NCBI GenBank assembly: GCA_026990035.1
Contig: JALSIM010000009.1
Location: 124,001-188,000, forward strand
Direction: 5' to 3'
DNA length: 64,000 nt
From: Alphaproteobacteria bacterium
GTDB taxonomy: Bacteria > Pseudomonadota > Alphaproteobacteria > Geminicoccales > Geminicoccaceae
Part shown: piece after piece, positions 8,537 to 17,069 of the stretch
Position numbering within the stretch: the stretch's first letter is position 1
How the letters are laid out: each line of letters opens with the position of its first letter
Made by a program: the position numbers and the translations under genes
The notes under the pieces: generated by a model
Seen by the model: only the letters and a program-made list of their open reading frames with translations
Databases searched by the model: none
Told to the model about the DNA's origin: nothing

Positions 8537-9751
8537 TCAGGAGGAGACGCGCGCGGCGGCGGTTTCGAGGGCGGCGATGCCCGGCAGGGTCCTGCCTTCC
8601 AGCCATTCGAGGAAGGCGCCGCCGGCGGTGGAGACGTAGGAGAAGCGCTCGAGGACTCCGGCCCGGGCGAGAGCGGCCACCGTGTCGCCGCCGCCCGCCA
8701 CCGTCTCCAGATCGCCGCGCCCGGTGAGCCCGGCGGCGATCCGCGCCACCTCGACGGTGCCGCGATCGAAGGGCGGGACTTCGAAGGCGCCCAGGGGGCC
8801 GTTCCACAGCAGCGTGTGGCAGCGGCCGAGGCGCTCGCCGATCCGGCGCACCGTTTCGGGACCGATGTCGAGAATCATCTCCTCCGGGGCCACCGCCTCC
8901 ACCGGCACGATCCGGGTTTCGACATGCGCGCGGAACTCGGTGGCCACCACCCCGTCGCTCGGCAGCAGCAGTTCGGTGCCACCCGCTTCGGCCCGGGCCG
9001 AGATGCGGCGGGCGGTGTCCAGCATCTCGTGTTCGCAGAGGGATCTGCCGACGTCGGTTCCCCGCGCCGCGAGGAAGGTGTTGGCCATGCCGCCGCCCAG
9101 GATCAGCAGATCGATGCGCTCCAGGAGGTTCTCCAGCACCGCCAGCTTGGTGGAGACCTTGGCGCCGCCGATCAACGCCGCGGCCGGCCGCTTCGCCCCG
9201 CCGAGAGCCTTCTCGAGGGCGGTGATCTCGGCTTCCAGCAGGCGCCCGGCATAGGCCGGAAGTCGCGCCGGCAGCCCGGTCACCGAGGCGTGCGCCCGAT
9301 GCGAGCAGGAGAAGGCGTCGTTGACGTAGACCTCGCCCAGAGCGGCCAGGGCATCGGCGAAGGCCGGATCGTTCTTCTCCTCGCCGGCATGGAAACGGAG
9401 GTTTTCCAGAAGCGCGATCCCGCCGTCGCCCAGGGCCGCAACCACCCGCTCCGCCGGCTCGCCGATGCAGTCCTCGGCGAAGGTCACCTCCGTGCCGAGC
9501 ACCCGGGCCAGCACCGGGGCGATGGGGGCCAGGGACATGGAGGGCTCGCGCCGCCCCTTGGGCCGCCCGAAATGGGAGATGGCGATCACCCGCCCGCCCT
9601 TTTCCAGAAGCTCGCGCAGGGTGGTGGCCGCCCGCTCGATGCGGGTGGCGTCGGTCACCTCCCCGTCCTGCATGGGCACGTTGAAATCGACCCGGACCAG
9701 CACCCGCCGGCCGCGCGGATCGAGATCGTCGAGGATGCGAAAACGCGGCAT
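8537..9751 (-). CDS. pgk: Phosphoglycerate kinase
   Basis: Phosphorylates 3-phosphoglycerate with ATP (CBB direction) or the reverse in glycolysis. The product has 404 residues, normal for the family. Visible signatures: VLVRVDFNVPM near the N-terminus, the substrate-binding HFGRPKG, ENLRFHAGEEKND, VNDAFSCSHR, the hinge region IGGAKVSTK, and the nucleotide-binding C-terminus WNGPLGAFE and VAGGGDTVAA. It starts three bases after the tkt stop and precedes rpe, within the fbp-prk-tkt-pgk-rpe block. No gap or fba gene accompanies it here. Confidence 0.97.
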   Translation of the reverse strand: MPRFRILDDLDPRGRRVLVRVDFNVPMQDGEVTDATRIERAATTLRELLEKGGRVIAISHFGRPKGRREPSMSLAPIAPVLARVLGTEVTFAEDCIGEPAERVVAALGDGGIALLENLRFHAGEEKNDPAFADALAALGEVYVNDAFSCSHRAHASVTGLPARLPAYAGRLLEAEITALEKALGGAKRPAAALIGGAKVSTKLAVLENLLERIDLLILGGGMANTFLAARGTDVGRSLCEHEMLDTARRISARAEAGGTELLLPSDGVVATEFRAHVETRIVPVEAVAPEEMILDIGPETVRRIGERLGRCHTLLWNGPLGAFEVPPFDRGTVEVARIAAGLTGRGDLETVAGGGDTVAALARAGVLERFSYVSTAGGAFLEWLEGRTLPGIAALETAAARVSS

Positions 9752-9754
9752 GGC

Positions 9755-11782
9755 TCAGCCCTCCCCGCGGCCGGCGACGAGCAGGCGCGCCCGCGCCGCC
9801 ACCGCCTCGGCGGTGATGCCGAAATGCGCGTAGAGCTCCTCGTACGGGGCGCTGGCGCCGAAGGAACGCATGCCGATCACGTCCTCCTCGCTGGCAACGA
9901 AGCGGGTCCAGCCGAAGGGGACCGCGGCCTCGACGGCGATCCGGGGGGCCTCGCCCAGCACTCGGCTCTTCCAGGTCGGATCCTGGCGGGCGAACAGCTC
10001 GAAACAGGGCAGGGAAACCACCGCGGCACGAATGCCCTCGCCGGCCAGGAGCCGGCGGGCTTCGAGGGCGATCGCCACTTCCGAGCCGGTGGCGAGGATG
10101 GTGACCTGGCGGGAACCCTCCGCCTCGGCGAGGACGTAGCCGCCGTAGGCGCAGAGGTTCTCCTCTTCATGTTCCAAACGCACCGGCGGCACCCCCTGCC
10201 GGGTCAGGGCCAGCACCGAGGGACCGTCGGTGCGCTCCAGCGCCACCTGCCAGCATTCCGCCGTCTCCACCGCATCCGCAGGCCGGAACAGCCACAGATT
10301 GGGCATCGCCCGCAGCGAGGCCAGATGCTCGACCGGCTGGTGGGTCGGCCCGTCCTCGCCGAGGCCGATCGAATCGTGGGTGCCGACCAGGATCACCCGC
10401 TGATGCATCAGCGCCGCCATGCGCAACGCCGGCCGACAGTAGTCGGTGAACACCAGGAAGGTGCCGCCGTAGGGGATCAGCCCGCGATGCAGGGCCATCC
10501 CGTTCATGATCGCCACCATCCCGTGCTCGCGGACCCCGTAGTGGAGGTAGCGGCCGCCGAAATCGCCGGGGCGGATCGCCGTCGTCGCCCCGGTCCTGGT
10601 GTTGTTGGAGCCGGTGAGATCGGCCGAACCGCCGATCATTTCCGGCACCAGCGGGGTGAGGACCTCGAGCGCCGCCTGGCTCGCCTTGCGGGTCGCCCAG
10701 GCGGGCCGTTCGGCGACCAGCCGCCGCTTGTGGGCGGCGATCGCCTCCTGGAGGCCCGCCGGCAGTCGTCCCCGGAGCCGGCGCAGGAACTCCGCCCGCC
10801 GGTCGGCCGCCGCGGCTTCGAGGCGCGCCCGCCAGGCGGCGAAGGCCTCGCGTCCGCGTTCGCCGGCCGCCCGCCAGACGGCGCGGATCGCCGGCGGCAC
10901 CTCGAAGGGCGGATGCGGCCAGCCGAGCCGCTCGCGGGCGGCCTTCACCTCCTCGGCCCCCAGCGGGGCGCCGTGGCTGGCGGCGGTTCCCTGCTTGCGG
11001 GGTGCGCCGTAGCCGATCACCGTGCGACAGGCGATCAGCACTGGACGGTCGGAGCGCTCGGCATCGGCCAGCGCCCGGTCGATCGCCGCCGGATCGTGAC
11101 CGTCGATCCGCTCGGTGTGCCAGCCGTAGGCCTCGAAGCGTTTCCGCACCTCGTCGGAACAGGCGAGATCGAGACGGCCGTCGATGGAGATCCCGTTGTC
11201 GTCGAACAGCACCACCAGACGGTCGAGGCGGAGATGGCCGGCCAGGGAGCAGGCCTCGTGGCTGATCCCTTCCATCAGATCACCGTCGGAGGCGATCACG
11301 AAGGTGCGGTGATCGACGAGATCGGCGCCGAACTCGGCCCGCAGCCGGGCCTCCGCCAGGGCCATCCCGACGGCGTTGGCGAGCCCCTGGCCGAGGGGGC
11401 CGGTGGTGGTCTCGATGCCCCCCGCATGGCCGTATTCGGGGTGGCCGGCGGTGCGCGAGCCGAGCTGGCGGAAGCGGCGGATCTCCTCCAGGGTCATGTC
11501 GGCGAAGCCGGCCAGATGCAGGAGCGCATAAAGCAGCATCGAGCCGTGGCCGGCCGACAGCACGAAGCGGTCGCGATCGGGCCATTCGGGTTCGGCGGCG
11601 AGGAACTCGAGATGCCGGGTCCACAGCACGGTGGCGACGTCGGCCATGCCCATGGGCATGCCGGGATGGCCCGATTTCGCGGCCTCCACCGCGTCGATGG
11701 CGAGAAAGCGGACGGCATTGGCGAGATCGTGATGGCCGACCTCGCCGCCGAGCTCCTCTGCAATGGCTGTCATGCCTGTCAC
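9755..11782 (-). CDS. tkt: Transketolase
   Basis: Thiamine diphosphate enzyme that moves two-carbon ketol units among sugar phosphates, essential for regenerating ribulose 5-phosphate. The 675-residue product has the N-terminal PP domain ([57 protein letters not shown]), the Pyr domain ([37 protein letters not shown]) and the C-terminal domain ([14 protein letters not shown]). A second in-frame ATG at 11773 is an alternative start. It lies between prk and pgk in the CBB block with 3-12 base gaps. Confidence 0.96.
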   Translation of the reverse strand: MTGMTAIAEELGGEVGHHDLANAVRFLAIDAVEAAKSGHPGMPMGMADVATVLWTRHLEFLAAEPEWPDRDRFVLSAGHGSMLLYALLHLAGFADMTLEEIRRFRQLGSRTAGHPEYGHAGGIETTTGPLGQGLANAVGMALAEARLRAEFGADLVDHRTFVIASDGDLMEGISHEACSLAGHLRLDRLVVLFDDNGISIDGRLDLACSDEVRKRFEAYGWHTERIDGHDPAAIDRALADAERSDRPVLIACRTVIGYGAPRKQGTAASHGAPLGAEEVKAARERLGWPHPPFEVPPAIRAVWRAAGERGREAFAAWRARLEAAAADRRAEFLRRLRGRLPAGLQEAIAAHKRRLVAERPAWATRKASQAALEVLTPLVPEMIGGSADLTGSNNTRTGATTAIRPGDFGGRYLHYGVREHGMVAIMNGMALHRGLIPYGGTFLVFTDYCRPALRMAALMHQRVILVGTHDSIGLGEDGPTHQPVEHLASLRAMPNLWLFRPADAVETAECWQVALERTDGPSVLALTRQGVPPVRLEHEEENLCAYGGYVLAEAEGSRQVTILATGSEVAIALEARRLLAGEGIRAAVVSLPCFELFARQDPTWKSRVLGEAPRIAVEAAVPFGWTRFVASEEDVIGMRSFGASAPYEELYAHFGITAEAVAARARLLVAGRGEG

Positions 11783-11794
11783 TCCGAAGCCGGT

Positions 11795-12727
11795 TCAGAT
11801 GGCGACCACGCCCTGCGCCGCCTTGATCAGATGGTAGGCGATCAGGAGCTGGGTGAGGGCGAGGGGATGGCTGATCTCGCGGCCACCGCTCCCGTAGCTG
11901 CCGACCCTGCCCCGAAGATAGCTCGCTTCGGGGATGAGCGACCACAGGAGATCCTCCACCCGGCGGGCACGGGCCTCCGGAATGTCGCCCGAGATTTCCA
12001 GCACGTCCACCGGTTTGCCGTCGATGTCGCGGGCCAGCTCGAGCCGGATGCCGCTTCGGGGATTGCCGTCGAGGATCGGCGACAGATCGGCATGGGCGAG
12101 GGTCGGCCGCAACAGATGGCGGACGTCGAGCCGGGCCCCGCTTTCCTCCGGGTCGTCCTCTGGCGGCCGGAAGCGGACGAGAATGTCGGCGAACACCCGC
12201 TGCGGATGGATGTGCGCCTCGCGATCGGCGCGGCGCCGCTCGATCCGGCGCAGCACCTGCTCCCGGCTGTAGCCACGCTGCGCGGTGTCGCGCCGGATCT
12301 TCCAGCGCTGGCGCAACGCCTCCTCGGGCTCGAGGAAGATCTTCAGGTCGTAGCAGCGGCGCATCGCCCGGCTGTGGTAGCCGAGCAGTCCCTCGACCAA
12401 AAGATAGGGCCGCGGCGCCAGATATTCGGGCCGCACCAGGGCTCCGGTGGCGTGGTCGTAGACCGGCTTGAGTACCGGCCGGCCCTCGCGCAGCAGCCGC
12501 AGATGCTGTTCCAGGATGTCCAGATGGTGGCATTCGGGGTCGAGGGCGGTGAGCCGCCGCAGCCGCCGTTCGCGCCGGTCGTAGCGGAGATAGTCGTCGG
12601 TGCGGAGCAGATTCACCCGATGGCGGCCGAGGATCGAGGCGATCCCGGTGGCAAGGGTGGTCTTGCCGGTACCGGAATCGCCGACGATGCCGAGAACGAT
12701 CGGCCGGTCGTCGTGCCGTGTGCTCAT
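11795..12727 (-). CDS. prk: Phosphoribulokinase (proteobacterial type)
   Basis: Phosphorylates ribulose 5-phosphate to ribulose 1,5-bisphosphate, a step essentially specific to the CBB cycle. The 310-residue product matches the short proteobacterial form rather than the longer redox-regulated plant/cyanobacterial form. It has the P-loop GDSGTGKTT at residues 16-24, then RTDDYLRYDR, the acidic HLDILEQHL segment, KPVYDHATG, and the active-site motif YLLVEGLLGYH. Its ATG overlaps the stop of the glpX-like gene (ATGA). Its presence is the main evidence that the organism fixes CO2, since cbbL/cbbS/cbbM are not in the window. Confidence 0.96.
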   Translation of the reverse strand: MSTRHDDRPIVLGIVGDSGTGKTTLATGIASILGRHRVNLLRTDDYLRYDRRERRLRRLTALDPECHHLDILEQHLRLLREGRPVLKPVYDHATGALVRPEYLAPRPYLLVEGLLGYHSRAMRRCYDLKIFLEPEEALRQRWKIRRDTAQRGYSREQVLRRIERRRADREAHIHPQRVFADILVRFRPPEDDPEESGARLDVRHLLRPTLAHADLSPILDGNPRSGIRLELARDIDGKPVDVLEISGDIPEARARRVEDLLWSLIPEASYLRGRVGSYGSGGREISHPLALTQLLIAYHLIKAAQGVVAI

Positions 12728-13737
12728 CGCCCGGAATCCTCCCCGGTTCGGTGGTCGTCGGGGGCGCTGGTGACGAGGAGATGCCGCTCGCCATCGGTGC
12801 CGGAGATCATCAGGGTCGTGGTGCGCAGGCGGTCGCCCTCGCGGACCACGCCTTCGAGCAGCAGACCGGAGGTGATGCCGGTGGCGCAGAAGACCGTCTC
12901 CCGCGCCGCCACCAGCTCCTCGATCCCGTACCAGCGACCGGTATCGAGGCCGGCCTCGCGGACCCGTGCCTTCTCCCCCGCGAGGAGGGGATCGGGGCGG
13001 GCGAAAAAGACGCCCCCCAGCGCCCGGACCGCGCAGGCGGCGATCAGCCCTTCCACGGCCCCGCCGGTGCCGGCGAGGGCGTCGATGCCCGAACCCGGCA
13101 GGGCCGCCGCCACCGCCCCGGCGAGATCGCCCGCCGGACAGAGGACGGTCCGGGCGCCGAGCCTCTCGATCTCCGCGATCAGCGGCTCGTGACGCGGTTT
13201 TTCCAGCACGCAGACGGTGAGATCCTGCGGACGCCCGCCGAGCCGCTCGGCGAGACGGTGGAGCTTTTCGACCAGCGGCATGCCGGGTTCGATCGCCCCC
13301 TCGGCCGCCGCCGGGGCGACGAATTTCTCGAGATAGTGGCAGGGACCGGGATCGAACAGCCTGCCCGCGGGAGCGAGGGCGAGAGCGGCCATGGCGTTGC
13401 TCGGTCCGGGGCCGAGATAGGTGATCCCCTCGAGCGGATCCAGGACGAGGTCGAAGACGGGCGGATCCGCGCCCGCACCGACGAGTCGGCCGGCCTCGTC
13501 ACCGGCCACCACCCGACCCCGCAGGGGCAGGCGGTCGAGCACCTCCCGGAGAGCCGCCGTGGCCGCCGCATGCCGTGCCGCCTCGCCGGCACCGAGCCGC
13601 CGATGCACCGCCCGGGCGGCGGCTTCGGTCGCCCGGCGTAGGAGCCAGGGCGAGGGCGGCGGGCGACCCTCGGCCGGGGCGGGAGACGCCGATGCCGCCG
13701 TTTCGCGCATGTTTTCCCCGTTCGCCGCTGCTGCCAC
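12724..13737 (-). CDS. glpX: GlpX-like class II fructose-1,6-/sedoheptulose-1,7-bisphosphatase, divergent
   Basis: Class II fructose bisphosphatase family, 337 residues; in CBB operons these enzymes hydrolyse fructose and sedoheptulose bisphosphates. Family landmarks kept are LVLDPLEGITYLGPGPSNAMAA (metal-binding Asp/Glu of DPLEG), GTGGAVEGLIAACAVRALGG and ATGITSGLLLEGV. However, the N-terminal metal-site region, normally GDKNxAD and GEGExDEAP, reads GAGEAARHAAATA and AGDEAGRLV, so two usual catalytic/metal clusters are altered. It may be a divergent enzyme or a weakened paralogue. ATG at 13710 is an alternative start. First gene of the CBB block, overlapping prk by four bases. Confidence 0.8.
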   Translation of the reverse strand: MAAAANGENMRETAASASPAPAEGRPPPSPWLLRRATEAAARAVHRRLGAGEAARHAAATAALREVLDRLPLRGRVVAGDEAGRLVGAGADPPVFDLVLDPLEGITYLGPGPSNAMAALALAPAGRLFDPGPCHYLEKFVAPAAAEGAIEPGMPLVEKLHRLAERLGGRPQDLTVCVLEKPRHEPLIAEIERLGARTVLCPAGDLAGAVAAALPGSGIDALAGTGGAVEGLIAACAVRALGGVFFARPDPLLAGEKARVREAGLDTGRWYGIEELVAARETVFCATGITSGLLLEGVVREGDRLRTTTLMISGTDGERHLLVTSAPDDHRTGEDSGR

Positions 13738-13812
13738 CGGGCCAGTCTGGAGCGGCGGCGGGGGAAGCGAAACCTCCGGCCGGGTGGGGTCCGGCCCGCC
13801 CGACCGGGTGGG

Positions 13813-14460
13813 TCAGGCGCTGCGCCGGACGAAGATCTCCACCGCCTGGGCGCGGTTGCGGGCGCCGAGCTTGTCGAACAGGTTGCGCAGGTGGAACTTG
13901 ACGGTGTTGATGGAGACCCCGAACTGGCGGGCCAGCTCGGCGTTGGTCTTGCCGCTCCCGAGCGCCCGCAGCAGCTCGCGTTCCCGCGGCGTGAGGCTGG
14001 CGAGGGGATCGCTCATGATCTCCCGCACATCCATCAGCGGAAACACCATCCGGCCCTCCGCCGCCGCCCGGACCGCCTCGACCAGCCGCGCCGGATGCTC
14101 GCTCTTGCGGACGAAACCGGCGGCTCCGAGACGCATCGCCTCGCCCGGCGCGGCGGGATCCTCGGTGCCGCTGTAGACGACGATGCGCGGCGCCTCGGCG
14201 CGGCCGGCCAGGGCCCGCAGCACCTCGCGCCCGCCGGCGAAGGGCATGTTCCAGCCGATCACCCCGATGTCGAAGGGAAACCGCTCGACGGCATCGAGAA
14301 AGCGTTCGCCGTCGGTTGCCGCCACCAGGAGGTGGAACCCGGGTTCGGCGGCGAACAGGGCGCGCAGGCCCTGGAGCACCAGCGGGGTCCGGTCGGCGAT
14401 GCCGATGTCGACGACCTTGCCGGAATCGTTCCGCTTCTTCTCGAGGATGCTGAACAGCAT
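13813..14460 (-). CDS. LuxR-family response regulator with degenerate receiver domain
   Basis: A 215-residue two-domain regulator: an N-terminal CheY-like receiver (about residues 17-135) and a C-terminal LuxR/NarL helix-turn-helix (LTPRERELLRALGSGKTNAE ... SINTVKFHLRNLFDKLGARN). The receiver is atypical: the phospho-acceptor Asp that should precede xNMP is Gly69 (codon 14254-14256; context VIGWNMPFAGG), and the N-terminal acidic pair is Asp-Arg (IADRTPLV). The conserved Lys is kept (VRKSEHPARLV). It therefore probably does not work by ordinary phosphorylation. It lies between glcF and the glpX-like gene in the same direction, so it may regulate the C2 and/or CBB genes; that is inference. Confidence 0.88.
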   Translation of the reverse strand: MLFSILEKKRNDSGKVVDIGIADRTPLVLQGLRALFAAEPGFHLLVAATDGERFLDAVERFPFDIGVIGWNMPFAGGREVLRALAGRAEAPRIVVYSGTEDPAAPGEAMRLGAAGFVRKSEHPARLVEAVRAAAEGRMVFPLMDVREIMSDPLASLTPRERELLRALGSGKTNAELARQFGVSINTVKFHLRNLFDKLGARNRAQAVEIFVRRSA

Positions 14461-14490
14461 GGCCGCGGGCCTTCCGGGGAGCCGACCGGG

Positions 14491-15840
14491 TCAGCCGCCG
14501 ACCGCCGGCTCCGGGACCGGCCCGGTGGGGGCCCGGCGACGGGCCGCGGGATCGGGTTCGAGGGCCGCCGGAACCGGTCCCCCGGTCGCCCAATCGAGGA
14601 GCTCGACGGTGTGGCAGACGGGAATGCGCGTGCCGCTGCCGATCTGGGTATTGCAGCCGATGTTGCCGCTGGCGATCACCTCCGGCGCCAAGCTCTCGAT
14701 ATTGGCGATCTTGCGGGCCTTGAGGCGTTCGGCGATCTCCGGCTGCAGCAGGTTGTAGGTGCCGGCGGAGCCGCAGCAGAGATGTCCTTCCGGGACGTCG
14801 CGAACGGTGAAGCCGGCGGCGGTCAGAAGACGTTTGGGCAAGGTCGTGATCTTCTGGCCGTGCTGCATCGAGCAGGCCGAATGATAGGCGACCAGGAGGC
14901 CGGTCTCGCGTACCGGCGGCGGCAGCCCGAGGGCGTCGATCACCTCGCAGATGTCGCGCGCCAGGGAGGCGATCGTCGCCGCCCGCCCGGCGAGCTCCGG
15001 ATCCTCCCGGAACATGAAACCGTAATCCTTGACCATGGTGCCGCAGCCGGAGGCGTTGACGACCACGAAATCGAGAGGCTCCCGCCCGTGCTCCCGCCAC
15101 CAGGCTTCGATGGCCGCGGCGGCGGTGGCGCGGGCGGGGCGCTCCTTGCCCAGATGATGGGTGAGCGCCCCGCAGCAGACCGCGCCCTTCGCCACCACCA
15201 CCTCGACGCCGATCCGGGTCAGCAGGCGGATCGTCGCCTCGTTGATCTCCGGGGCGAGAACCTGCTGGGCGCAGCCCGGAAGGAGGGCGGCCCGGGCGCG
15301 TCGGCGCCCTTCGGCGGGGAAGATCTGCGGCCGGTCCACCGGCGAGGGCGGCGGCAGACGCTTCGGTGCGAGACCGAGCATCGCCCCGAGGCGGCCGCCC
15401 AGGAGCGGCGCCAGGGGGCGGGCGAGAGCGGCGCCGATCAGCGCCAGGCGGAAAAGGAACGGACGCGGCAGGACCGTCGCGAGCAGCGCGCGCAGCCAGC
15501 GGTCCGCCGCCGGTCGCCGATGATGCTCCTCGATGTAGGCGCGGGCGTGATCGACCAGATGCATGTAGTGCACGCCCGAGGGACAGGTGGTCATACAGGA
15601 GAGACAGGAAAGACAGCGGTCGATGTGGCGCACCACCCGCTCGCTCGGCGCCGCGCCGCTCTCCAGCATGTTCTTGATCAGGTAGATGCGGCCGCGGGGA
15701 CTGTCGAGCTCGTCGCCCAGCAGCAGATATGTCGGGCAGGTGGCGGTGCAGAAGCCGCAATGGACGCAGGCGCGCAGGATCCGCTCGCTCTCGCGCATGT
15801 CCGGATCACCCAGGAGCTCGGCGGGGAAACGGGTCTGCAC
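14491..15840 (-). CDS. glcF: Glycolate oxidase iron-sulfur subunit
   Basis: Electron-transfer subunit of the membrane-associated glycolate dehydrogenase GlcDEF, which oxidises glycolate to glyoxylate. The 449-residue product has two N-terminal 4Fe-4S motifs (CVHCGFCTATCPTY and CLSCLSCMTTCPSGVHY), and two CCG heterodisulfide-reductase-like domains (GCAQQVLAPEIN ... GAVCCGALTHH; AYHSACSMQHGQ ... LCCGSAGTYNLL). It follows glcE by 12 bases and completes the DEF set. In a CBB organism it oxidises glycolate arising from RuBisCO oxygenation. Confidence 0.95.
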   Translation of the reverse strand: MQTRFPAELLGDPDMRESERILRACVHCGFCTATCPTYLLLGDELDSPRGRIYLIKNMLESGAAPSERVVRHIDRCLSCLSCMTTCPSGVHYMHLVDHARAYIEEHHRRPAADRWLRALLATVLPRPFLFRLALIGAALARPLAPLLGGRLGAMLGLAPKRLPPPSPVDRPQIFPAEGRRRARAALLPGCAQQVLAPEINEATIRLLTRIGVEVVVAKGAVCCGALTHHLGKERPARATAAAAIEAWWREHGREPLDFVVVNASGCGTMVKDYGFMFREDPELAGRAATIASLARDICEVIDALGLPPPVRETGLLVAYHSACSMQHGQKITTLPKRLLTAAGFTVRDVPEGHLCCGSAGTYNLLQPEIAERLKARKIANIESLAPEVIASGNIGCNTQIGSGTRIPVCHTVELLDWATGGPVPAALEPDPAARRRAPTGPVPEPAVGG

Positions 15841-15852
15841 GGCCTTCCTCCC

Positions 15853-17067
15853 TCAGCAGTCCCGGTACATGCGGCCGCGATTGAGGATCCGCTCGGGATC
15901 GAAACTCCGCTTGACCCGCCGCCCGAGGGCGGCGAGCGGTGCCGGCTGCGGCTGGAAGACCTCGATTTCGGCCCGCACCGCCTCCGGCGCGCGGACCAGG
16001 GTCGCATGGCCGCCGCACCCGGCGAAGGCCTCGCGCAACTCGGCCGCCTCCGCCGCCGATACCTCGGGGACGGCGAGCCAGACCAGCCCGCCGGCCCAGT
16101 CGTAGAGACGGTCGGGGGCGAGGTCGGCGAAGCGGGAGGCGAGGGCCCCGCCGGCGGTGGGCGGAATCGACAGCCGCCAGAGACAGCCCTCCCCGGGCAG
16201 CGGGGAGAGATCGCGGATCTCCCGCCACAGCCGGCGCGAATCCTCCGCCTCCAGGCTCGCGAAGTCGCGGCCCTCGCCGGTGAGGACCGCGGTCAACCGC
16301 TCCAGCCGATAGCGCACCGAAGGGGCCGGCCCCTCGACCCGGAGCGCCGCCACCGCCCGGCCGGCACCGGCCACCGCGGCGACCGTCGAACGGGCCGCCG
16401 TCGCCACCGGCAGGAGGGCGGCGCCGGAGACGTCGAAGGGGGTGCCCATGGCCGCTCGCAGCGCCGCCAGCAGATCGATCTCCAGGTCGCCGCGGATCAG
16501 CAGCGTCCCCTCGGTTTCGGCTGCCGGCAGCACCTTGAAGGTGAGCTCGGTGACCACCGCCAGGGTGCCGAAGGAGCCGGTCAGGAGCTTGCAGAGATCG
16601 TAGCCGGTGACATTCTTCATCACCCGGCCGCCGGTCTTGATCGCCCGGCCGAAGCCGGTGACGCAGCGCAGGCCCAGGAGATGGTCGCGGGCGGCCCCGG
16701 CCCTGATCCGGCGCGGCCCCGAGAGATTGCAGGCGAAGACCCCGCCGATCGTCTGCACGCCCGCCTCGCCGCCGCTGATCGGGCCGTAATCGGCGGGCTC
16801 GAAGGCCAGCTCCTGGCGGTGTTCGGCGAGCGCCGCCTCGATCTCCGCGAGGGGCGTGCCGGCACCGGCCGACATCACCAGCTCGCCGGGCTCGTAGAGG
16901 GTGATGCCGGAGAGTCTTTCGGTGGAGAGGAGGACATCGGCCACCACCGGCCGTCCGAACCCCCGCTTGCTGCCCCGCCCGAGGATCTCGAGCGGCCGCC
17001 CCTCGGCCAGGGCGGTGGCGACCGCCTCCTCGGTTTCCTCCGGGCTCTCGGGGGCCAGCCGTTCCAT
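15853..17067 (-). CDS. glcE: Glycolate oxidase FAD-binding subunit
   Basis: FAD-binding subunit of glycolate dehydrogenase, 404 residues from the ATG two bases after the glcD stop. The PCMH-type FAD domain is recognisable in LEILGRGSKRGFG, VMSAGAGTPLAEIEAAL, FEPADYGPISGGEAGVQTIGG and the VMKNVTGYDLCKLLTGSFGT block that is diagnostic of GlcE. The C-terminus ends in FDPERILNRGRMY. The frame is open further upstream but would then overlap glcD extensively, so the ATG at 17067 was chosen. Confidence 0.94.
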   Translation of the reverse strand: MERLAPESPEETEEAVATALAEGRPLEILGRGSKRGFGRPVVADVLLSTERLSGITLYEPGELVMSAGAGTPLAEIEAALAEHRQELAFEPADYGPISGGEAGVQTIGGVFACNLSGPRRIRAGAARDHLLGLRCVTGFGRAIKTGGRVMKNVTGYDLCKLLTGSFGTLAVVTELTFKVLPAAETEGTLLIRGDLEIDLLAALRAAMGTPFDVSGAALLPVATAARSTVAAVAGAGRAVAALRVEGPAPSVRYRLERLTAVLTGEGRDFASLEAEDSRRLWREIRDLSPLPGEGCLWRLSIPPTAGGALASRFADLAPDRLYDWAGGLVWLAVPEVSAAEAAELREAFAGCGGHATLVRAPEAVRAEIEVFQPQPAPLAALGRRVKRSFDPERILNRGRMYRDC

Positions 17068-17069
17068 GA

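Noticed and set aside
7673-13192. Very long open frame (over 1800 codons) on the plus strand opposite pgk, tkt, prk and glpX-like genes
   Set aside because: Shadow of GC-rich codons: low-complexity Gly/Arg/His/Asp-rich product, no domain, entirely antisense to well-identified enzymes. The same applies to long frames at 13891-17379, 27758-31333 and 23396-25459 upstream of its real start.
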